The position numbers and the translations under genes were made by a program. The notes below the pieces were generated by a model. The model ran no database searches. It saw nothing but the letters and a program-made list of their open reading frames with translations, and was not told where the DNA came from. A stretch of DNA of 37,674 nucleotides from Saccoglossus kowalevskii (taxonomy: Eukaryota; Hemichordata; Enteropneusta; Harrimaniidae), in the NCBI RefSeq assembly GCF_000003605.2, contig NW_003108096.1, positions 1-37,674 on the forward strand. Reading direction: 5' to 3'. Positions within the stretch are counted from its first letter, which is position 1. Each line of letters starts with the position of its first letter. This document shows, one piece after another, positions 1 through 9,200 of this stretch.

Positions 1-309
1 CTACGACTGATCTAACGGTTAGTTCGAGCTAAGGCCCACTACGACTGATCTAACAGTTAGTTCGAGCTAAGGCCCACTTTGACTGAGCTAACTGTTAGTT
101 CGAGCTAAGGCCCGCTACGACTGATCTAACGGTTAGTTCGAGCTAAGGCCCACTGCGACTGATGTAACTGTTAGTTCGAGCTAAGGCCCACTACGACTGA
201 TATAACGGTTAGTTCGAGCTAAGCCTCACTACGACTGATCTAACGGTTAGTTCGAGCTAAGGCCCACTACGACTGATCTAACGGTTAGTTCGAGCTAAGG
301 CCCGCTACG
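1..309. repeat. 38-bp tandem satellite, about 8 copies
   Basis: The unit begins CTACGACTGATCTAAC and repeats every 38 bases with few substitutions; the window starts inside the array and the array stops at about 309. The unit contains an inverted motif, CTAACGGTTAG. It is much richer in GC and CpG than its surroundings. It ends abruptly in AT-rich unique sequence. Confidence 0.95.
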
Positions 310-1490
310 ATGGAACATGGCAATGAATTAACAATGCATTTGTTATTTTTGATAGATTTACTATTATATTTATAAACATTCATTTCGGTATATTATTTAC
401 GTAATCATATTATAGTTTATTAGTTTAGTGAACGTAACCGCGCAAATCTGGAAACCGATATATTGTTGGAATTGTTGAACAGGAGCTGAGCTCGAAGACT
501 GTCCTGAACACTAACTTTGTAATATTCCAGACGCAATATTAGGCGTAACAATTGTGAGATGCAATGCCTACGTTAATAATTTATCGATGCAGACATAAAG
601 TTGGGGTGATAGACATTAGTTAGTAAATCTGTCCGTGACATTATTTTTTTAATTCATTCTTGCGCAGTTCAATTTGAGTGTGCCATAACACAAATGAACA
701 ACAACCAATTGGTTTAGCCAAAAATAAACAAAGTCACAAAATATTAATAAAATAAATGATTTCACAGTGGTGCTGTCCGGGTCTTCTCTGAGACAGTACA
801 ATTCTTCGTGACCCTTGACAAAACCTGAGTCGATTTCAGCAATGCCGAGTAGCCCAATCACCCTCATTTACAAAACTCCAAGGCAAGCCAAACCCATCTC
901 TTTGTACTATGCTGGTGTCTAGCGTCTGCAAATGTAACCCTACTCACGTCTGTTATTAACACTGTTTGCATCATTATTAGGAGGTTACAAAAAACACCGA
1001 AATACAGATAATTACCCATTTTAAAACAAAAAAACTCATGTGTTTTACTCTTTCTATTAATTCACTTGTGGCATAGCTCCGAATGTTTAACAAAATGTAG
1101 GCAGCACAGTTGAAATACAAACCAAACTGAAAATTTAGGGGTCTGAGTGCCAACAAGCCTGTATATATTTAACCGTCTACCCTTTGGGATTATGGTTGAG
1201 TCCCTGGAACATTTTATACTATATTCGAATCAGAGTATAGTTATTTTCACGGTTGGTAAAAATTCAACTGTACTATTGAAGCAAACAATATATATATAAT
1301 ATGTAATTAATGAGTGAAAATGAAATACATACTTTAAACATTTTTGAAATAGCTACTTGCCATTTTTGCGAATCTGTCTCAATGCAGGAATTAATAGATC
1401 TTTATCATCGAACTTCAAGTGCAAACAGAATCATTTTGAGAATATACCTTATTTTAAATTAGTGACTGTGAGATGTGCACCTTCGAAAAA
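310..1490. other. AT-rich non-coding spacer
   Basis: No convincing exon, RNA gene or repeat family was found here. The only longer frame (649-867, - strand) has no recognisable features and no paralogous copy in the window. Confidence 0.5.
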
Positions 1491-1496
1491 TTGAAA

Positions 1497-2827
1497 TGTA
1501 TAATATATTCTCGACTTGTAATTAAATAATAAAATATTCATACGTGAATATTAATTATGTCATTTACATACAAGGCGGTAGGAAATATTGGACCACTATT
1601 CACTATTGATTACAATATTTTGCTGGCTCAACTTGCACATTATGGGTTAGGGGTTCTCCATTAAACTGAATAAAAAGTATTTACACAACAGGACCGAATT
1701 TGTTTACTCCAACGGTTTTTTAACACACACATTATTATCAATGTCCGTATTCAAATAACGAAAACCATTGTTAATCTTAATGAAGTATCCACTTGTAAGA
1801 GGATAATGAACAATCTTATTATTGATAAGTACAAAACAAATTACGTTATTATTTTAGAGACAGACAGAAAAGGTTGAGTATGGTGGGTTGTATAACAATT
1901 CACGAAGATAAAATTGTCGAGGCGAATAAAGAAGCTTCATTTGTTGTCGCCATGTTCTGCTCATAGCACATTAATCTCCCTTCACAATTCGTCCATTCAA
2001 TTTCATATTACCTATAGTATTGAGGTAAAGAGAAAATACATTTTTTTACAATTTAAAATACATTTAAAATACAATTGCGCCTGCGCAATAACGTTGTTGT
2101 TACCGTTCACGTATTTTCTTATTTGTAATTTGCAGTTCGGTCATTTATAAGGAATTGTTCATCAACATAGTACTACCCTATGTGTTTCTAAACATCATTC
2201 AACCAATATTCCCTGGACCAGACTAGGCTAGACTAGCTAGAAAACAATTTTCTAGTTCGGTTTATCCTAGTACATAATTTAAATTAATTATTCATTTGAA
2301 TATTTTGTTCTATTTTTTATTTATTTACTAATTAATCCAATTTAGATATACAACGTGTATGACTATGAAAATAAACAATAAGCCATATGTGAGTAGAAAT
2401 CGTTATATTAGTTCACACAGTCAAGTATGTAAATGAACAAAAGTATTATTCTACATTGTATTATTCATAAAAACACAACATTTGACAACACTGACTATAT
2501 AATGGTGAAAATAGTTCTTTACTCTCACTAATCCTAACTCGCCAGCGTTACTCCCTCCCCCTTGTAAACGACAGGCGATTTACCACGGAATAACTGGAAC
2601 TTGTAAACAAAGATCAAATGAAAATATACGCACATATCATAAGTAATGCACGATTGAAAGACAATGGTTATTATGAAATAAGCATGTTTATATGTAGTTA
2701 TTCTGATCTCGTGACGTTAGTTCTAAATAAAATGGCACATATGGTTTTTGAGCATTCATTATTTGTTACCTAACGTAAAGTGCAATTACGCTTGAGGGTG
2801 TCACCTGTCTTCGAAAAGTGGCGCCTG
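1497..2827 (+). other. 5' flank of gene A, conserved in gene B
   Basis: This non-coding stretch aligns in segments with 18200-19669. The match covers the gene's upstream region, so regulatory sites may lie here, but I cannot name any. A frame at 1914-2150 is not preserved in the other copy and is probably not coding. Confidence 0.5.
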
Positions 2828-2838
2828 TATAATAAATA
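2828..2838 (+). promoter_or_regulatory. Possible TATA element of gene A
   Basis: TATAATAAATA lies about 28 bases upstream of a block (from 2856, GCGATCTCACAACGAG) that is strongly conserved in front of both genes. In gene B the corresponding element is weaker (TATAACAAACA at 19670) and about 15 bases farther away, so this is tentative. Confidence 0.3.
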
Positions 2839-2855
2839 AGAGTTAGTGTCGGCTT

Positions 2856-2935
2856 GCGATCTCACAACGAGTATTAGTCTCAGACTTAACATATTATTGC
2901 CGGCAACAGCACTGATTTGTTTCTAAAGGTAGTAG
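2856..2935 (+). other. Probable 5'UTR exon of gene A
   Basis: This block is nearly identical to 19712-19788 in front of gene B, including TATTATTGCCGGCAAC. Both end in a strong donor, TAG|GTAAAACC. Both are followed, 101-153 bases later, by a pyrimidine-rich acceptor (TATTTCTATACAG at 3088; TATTTCTACACAG at 19889). The acceptor sits 21 bases before the start codon. The 5' end is not defined. Confidence 0.45.
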
Positions 2936-3109
2936 GTAAAACCAGTCATTCAATAAACAAATGTTTATTGCAAATTACCAGATGCCATGTATGGTTGATG
3001 TGATGTACAATGAGGAAATTAATAGTTCCAATATACATTTAAAAAAAATAATTCCACTTTACAAAATTCCATATTTATTTCTATACAGTAACTAACTGGA
3101 TTTGCTTGA

Positions 3110-3206
3110 ATGGCTTTTACCGTATTACATAGAAGCGTTATGTTGATTCTGACGTTTCAGAGCGTGTTTGTGAGAGACGCGGATTGCTTTTTTATGAGCA
3201 GTTCAG
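3110..3206 (+). CDS. Gene A exon 1: signal peptide
   Basis: The frame opens with MAFTVLHRSVMLILTFQ: a short N-terminal region with a basic residue, followed by a hydrophobic core. It runs through a Cys (residue 26) to SSSG. The donor is TTCAG|GTACAG in phase 1. The gene B counterpart at 19911-20007 has exactly the same length and the same donor. Fourteen of the 32 complete codons differ between the two, yet no frame is broken. The open frame past the donor to 3442 is not preserved in gene B and is treated as intron. Confidence 0.75.
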
Positions 3207-6200
3207 GTACAGTACTCGTTGCATTTTTTATTTCCATGTTTACCTTCTCTAGTTTACGATCGTATTTACAACAATGTCCATACACATCTGAACTGTCTGT
3301 TAACGTCCTTGAAATTGACAAGCGTATTTCAAAATACTCAATCATCTATTTAAAAAAACATGTCAGACATGGCGTATCATTAGCAGGGACAGATTTACCC
3401 CAACCATGTGTCAAAACAATGCATAATTTTCAATTGCATTAATTGCAATTACATGTACAGTTAACAATGATATTGGTACGTATAAGATAAGACCCGGTAC
3501 GAGGACTTCTCTGAATGGGAAGGCCAGTCCGAGACCACGGGCCGTGGAGAGAACTGTTTATTCCACAAAGCTAATACTGTTATCACACAAATTCTAAACT
3601 ATCTATAATTGAGCAGCTTTTAAGGGTCTATATTTGAAGGCTGAACAATTGTTCTATATTTTTGTCATTTTTGTCGAAAAGGCGGCGAAATTCACAAACT
3701 TTAATGTGCTTTACATATAGATATTACAAACAACTTCAATATGTTCCGTAAGTTCTAAAGGAGAACATTTTGTGGGTGATAGTAGAGAAGTCAGTCAAGA
3801 CGATATTTACGTTTCTGAGGCTAGTGAACAACTAACTTTATTTCAGATACTACACACTTAAATACAATAAAAACAGATGTCAAAGTCATTACTGTAAACG
3901 TGAAATGGTGCCGCTAATGGACACTAAAACAGTAGTTGGTCCAACCCGTAGTTGGTCCGGGAGGCAATCAAGCAATGTAAATAACCTTGCATGTTACGTA
4001 ACGTGGTAACAGACATTGTGTCTGTCTATTCCCGACACATTTTTAAGCATGGAAAAACATGTCGGAAACATAAGCTAAGTTTTGATTCGTGAAATATGTA
4101 GCTAATATCTCAATAAAGCTACAACAAAAACATCAGAATGCCTCGACCGTCAGATATATCTGTGCCATTCTCTTGAAAGTATTCAATGAGTCCAGTCAAT
4201 CTTGCAAGATTAGGCTATTTAATTTGAACGTGACATTTTATTCATTTTTTGCAGAGGTATCACTGTGTGACCTTTCTTCTATTTCATCCTCGTCATCGTC
4301 AATTTCGTCTTCTTTGCCCTTAGATTGTTCTGGTAAGAATACACTTCATTTTCATGACGAAAAATTAATGAATGATTAAATGACGATATGTTTACATCGT
4401 TTGCCATTTGCAAAATCGAGAGAAACACCTGCCAGTCCATTCACTAAATAACGGGAACTGTTACACACGCATTGATTTCCCAGGCAGCGTATTGTCAAAT
4501 GGAACGCCGTAACTGATAACAAATAAAGACGCCACGCCTCAAGTTCAGTGCAGTACAAGAGTACAGTATGCGTCCCTCAAAAATCAAACCTGGACAGGCG
4601 GACTAAACGTTTTATACAAGAGAGAAGGTTCGTTTATGGAGGAAATTCTGAGCCGAATGCCTCACGTCCTGCCTGAGAATGTTCGATTGGCAGTATACAT
4701 CAAAATTTTAATTTCACGTCGAATGGTTCTTGTGCTAAATGGACCTGGTGAAATCAACGTCAATATTGAACGCATTTCTCTTGCTGGAATACCATAGAGA
4801 GACCCCACTTTCCCATACGGACCAGGCGTGCAGTTTAGTTCATGAACTCCCTGTGTCTAGATATGGAATCTTTACATCAAGTAATTTATTAGCACCAACT
4901 GCCACCAAATGTTACAAACTGATTAAACGCGGTTCAAAACTTTGGATGACCTTATTAGATATTGATATACTAGTACATTCTTCTAGTCGTACACTCACTG
5001 AATGTAGAGTGTCAATACACTTTCTACTAGTAACGGTCTAGAGTATTGTCGATGTCGCGTAAATATTGTGTACGCCACTGATTGATTGTTTCTTTGCTTG
5101 GCGCAACTTTCTTGCATGTAGCTGGTTTCGAAATTCAATACCTGAGTGGCGCCGGTTGTATGTCAAGTTTTCAATCGGAATATCGGTCAGTGGTTTTGAA
5201 CTCCCCACTGAGTATCAAAAATACTCACCCAGAAAAGGGTCCGACCCCATTTTGGATGAAGCCCAATTAGGATTTGAACTCGAGACCTGCCACTGTGCTA
5301 GCAATGATTCGCAATTTAAAGTTACAATGTACCTAATCTTTAAGTTGGTATTATGCATTAAACTATTACATAACGTCATATATAAATATTTGTATATATT
5401 ATAAACACATACCAGTCATAGTAAAATGCGTCAGAACTACTATTTATTTATTAATTGAATCGACCGATATGTTTTTGCATCGTGGAATATGTTCCTGTTC
5501 GAGTGCACTGATAAATTTCACTTTCGTTCGATGGGTTACTTTAAAAAACTTTTAGTCAGTAACATACATTAACGAAGTGACAACATGCTTGAATAATTCA
5601 GCAAAATCGAATATAGGTCGGAAATGGTGAAGTCGTTATACTGACCGAGAGATTATATTTGTGGAATTCATGGTATTTGAAAACTGACTACATCAGGTTT
5701 GGAAGAGATTCAAATGTTCATCACCAGTTTGTGATTAGTATATCTGAACTCGCACAAATTCAGACTGTTCTTTGTTCACTGTTTAAACCAACTGTATACC
5801 ACACTTTATACCATGTGATAAGTGTAGTTCACGCTGACTTTGAATGTTTGAAACACAGTAGAACGGATTAGAAAACGTTGTATTTGGTGAACAAACGTGC
5901 ACCATGGTGGAACTTTAGTATGGAGTCGAAATAATTCAACGAAGTGGTCTCTATGTGCTAATTCAAAGTACCAACATTCCATGACACAGAGAACTCTAGA
6001 ATTGACAAGACATTCGCTTGGATCAACGCCCCGTCTCTTGTAAAGTTGTGTGTCAACATACCTTGCTGGTAATATTAGCTATGATCTAAAGCCATAACAA
6101 GGGTTGTAATTCTATGACAATATATCACTGTTGCTTGGAATATCATTGACCCTAATTGTTTATACTTTTCAAACAGCACTATGTTTATAATTATGTGAGT

Positions 6201-9200
6201 GTCAATCCTCCGTAGGGTCTTCAGTTATATACCGTTATTGGTGCACAATATGCTAACATTGTAATTGCTCTTACCAGCTACTGGAATGTTCACTATACGC
6301 TTCGAAAATTGAAAAATGTTTTCTGTTCTCAAATCTTTTTTTTTTATTTCAGGTTACGACAGTGTTTCAGCTAATATCACTAACCCACAAAATGGTAATA
6401 CTAATTTTAAATACGTGTCGATGTAGTCAAAACGTTACTCGTTAAAGGGCGGTAGTCGTCGCGCCGCGCATGCGCGACATTTGTGTTAATAAAGATTGAT
6501 TTTCCCACAATCCAATGTGCTCTTCTAATGGAAATCACAAGTATGAGGTTTGACCTGGACGCGACTTGAACTAATTACCGCCGACGACTCCTTCCATACA
6601 TTCCAATCACCTACAAAATACCTAATTGAAGCTTGGTAACGTCTCAGTTTGTACTCGTTGATCTGCGCAACAGCCAAATTCGCCATCTTTGTTTATATGA
6701 GACCCATAATATATACACATTATTCAGTTCTCAATGTCTTTTTATTTTATTTCAGATTCCGACAGTGTTTCAACTAATGCCACTGACCCACCAAATGGTG
6801 ATAATAATTTTTAATATGTGTCGATGTAGTCAAAACGTTACTCGTTAATATATAAACATTATTCAGTTCTCAATGTCTTTTTTATTTCAGATTACGACAG
6901 TGTTTCAACTTATACCACTGACCCACCAAATGGTAATAATAATTTTAAATACGTGTCGATGTAGTCAAAAAGGTGATCAGTGATGTATGGGGTGGGTTCT
7001 ACTTTTCTCCAACTATGTAGTGATGCTCCAATGCTCGACTATTTGATTTCTTGTATTGCCGGTCTTTTGTTAAATGTTGATGCATTGTCATTCTTATTAA
7101 ACCCCATAATACCTGTAGTCAAGTAAAAATAACCCTCATTCACACTTTGCACTAATACTTAGTCATTCATGACATGCACTTCATCTACAAATACAATTGT
7201 CACAGTGCCACAGTTTTTTCACCTGGACCTGATCTGCAATATTTTCATTTTCTAAAAAAAATAATAATGTGATATACACGGAAGGTATTTCAATGTATAA
7301 TTCAATTCTGCAATTAAGTCATCATTTTATGATAATACACACTGATGTATTAATTATACAAATTTTCATTTGCTTTTACATTGTTTATACTCATCTATTT
7401 TCATACAGCACAAACTATACTTTAATATTTCAAGCAAGAGGTAGTTTCGTGTTAAAATGATCTGATACCTAATATATGCATATTAGGGATATATATTTTT
7501 GTCCTATTATTATAGTAAGATTAAGAGGTTATTACGATGATATCTAAAAAACCACACGAAGACAGTACAGCGAAAATATCGATCGACGCAAGGCGGAGGT
7601 CGATGCAACAGCGTACTGCCTTCGTGCATACTTTGAGATATCCTCGTAATAACCTTATTACTATACATCAGGGGAATGCCGAAATCTAAAAAGTTTAGAA
7701 CAGAATCAAACTTCTTTGTGTGAGTCCGGTCAAAACCTGGTGGCAGCCATGTTTGTTTTTACTATTAGAGGCCGCTTACGGGCGTAATCGTTTCATATTT
7801 GAAATTCGCATTTCCTAATATGGTAGGATGAAAATACCCTGTAAAATACCGCAACATTACGGCACGCTGCAACTTATGGCGTTACGGTGACAGATAATAA
7901 TATGTATTATGTAGACATTGTAGATAAATTGTACAGGTCTAGGGCTGACTATATTGGTCTAGTATGGATAATCACGTGTTTCCTTATATTTCTAGAGAGT
8001 GAGATACATCTGATGAACAGTAATATTTTAAATTTGTCTGTTTCACTGCATTAATCTAATTGTATATAGGTGTGAAGGTGCTTTTGGTATTTTTTTTAAT
8101 ATGATGTGTAACTATTCCTGTGATCTCTATACGTAAGAAACCCACTTACTGTGTTCCGATGAAAACATGTGTCAGCATGTATGGCAAAGCATTTTTACAC
8201 GTAACAGCACAAATCATGCTAGTGTTTCAATTCCTTTCCGTCCAAACTCAAACGTAGATGTTATGTCTCATTATGATACATTACCCACTGTACACACATG
8301 TCAAAATAAATGATAATCCAGTCCACCTTTGCAATGTCTATGATCCAATACTGAATAGGACATTCTGTTTTGATGCAGACATGATGAAGCACTTTTTACG
8401 AAATATTTATTATCTCCTAACCAAGACGTTACTAAACTTTCTGACTGGTTCATATATTCAAAACTTGTCCAACACGTCACAGGTTGGATCGATAGTGGTC
8501 TCAATTTGGTTCCAGCATATCCCATCGTGGGTGCACACTTGCCATCGTCACTCATGGCACCTTGTTGTAAGCCCAACTTATTAACAGGTTTATCTATATT
8601 ATCCACCCAAGAGTACAGTATGAACATTTCAGTTTTTTCGGTTGATTTGTTTATGGCAATGTATTGGGTATTAGCTGGAGTTGTATACTTGACCATGGGC
8701 AAATGAAAACATATTACCATCTGATGGTTGCCAACACGCATTATTTCACAGCTAATGAATTCTCACATGAAAATATCTCTCCTGCACAACTATACATATA
8801 AATACTTCACTACATCATCTTCCGCAGTTTTACATAGAACTGTTGGGAACCTGGTGATTTACAACAACAGCGCAATAAACGACGGCGTCAAATGTAAAAG
8901 TTCTTAAACTTCGTATTAACACTGTCACATGAAAATATCTCTCCTGCACAACTATAACTAGAAATACTTCACTACATCATCTGGTGATTTATGTACTATT
9001 ACTGTACTGTATTGTGTTGTACTGTCATGTAATGTGGATGGTTGCACCGCCATGTCAATGTATTTATTTACTGTACTATACTTGTGTTTAGGTGACAATA
9101 ATACATATATCAATGTAGATGAGGTGGTTTCTGATAGCAGTGACATATATACAGGTAAATATATATTTAAAATCTTTCTCCATGTGCTCGTATTTTGTAA

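Noticed and set aside
3157-3345. 62-codon - strand frame over exon 1
   Set aside because: Antisense shadow of the signal-peptide exon; not preserved in gene B.
3207-3442. Open frame continuing past exon 1 of gene A
   Set aside because: The matching region of gene B has indels that break it, while the donor GTACAG and phase are conserved; treated as intron.
4739-5041. 100-codon + frame in gene A intron 2
   Set aside because: Similar sequence at 24340-24480 is partly open but has an in-frame TAA and later divergence; explained by intron homology.
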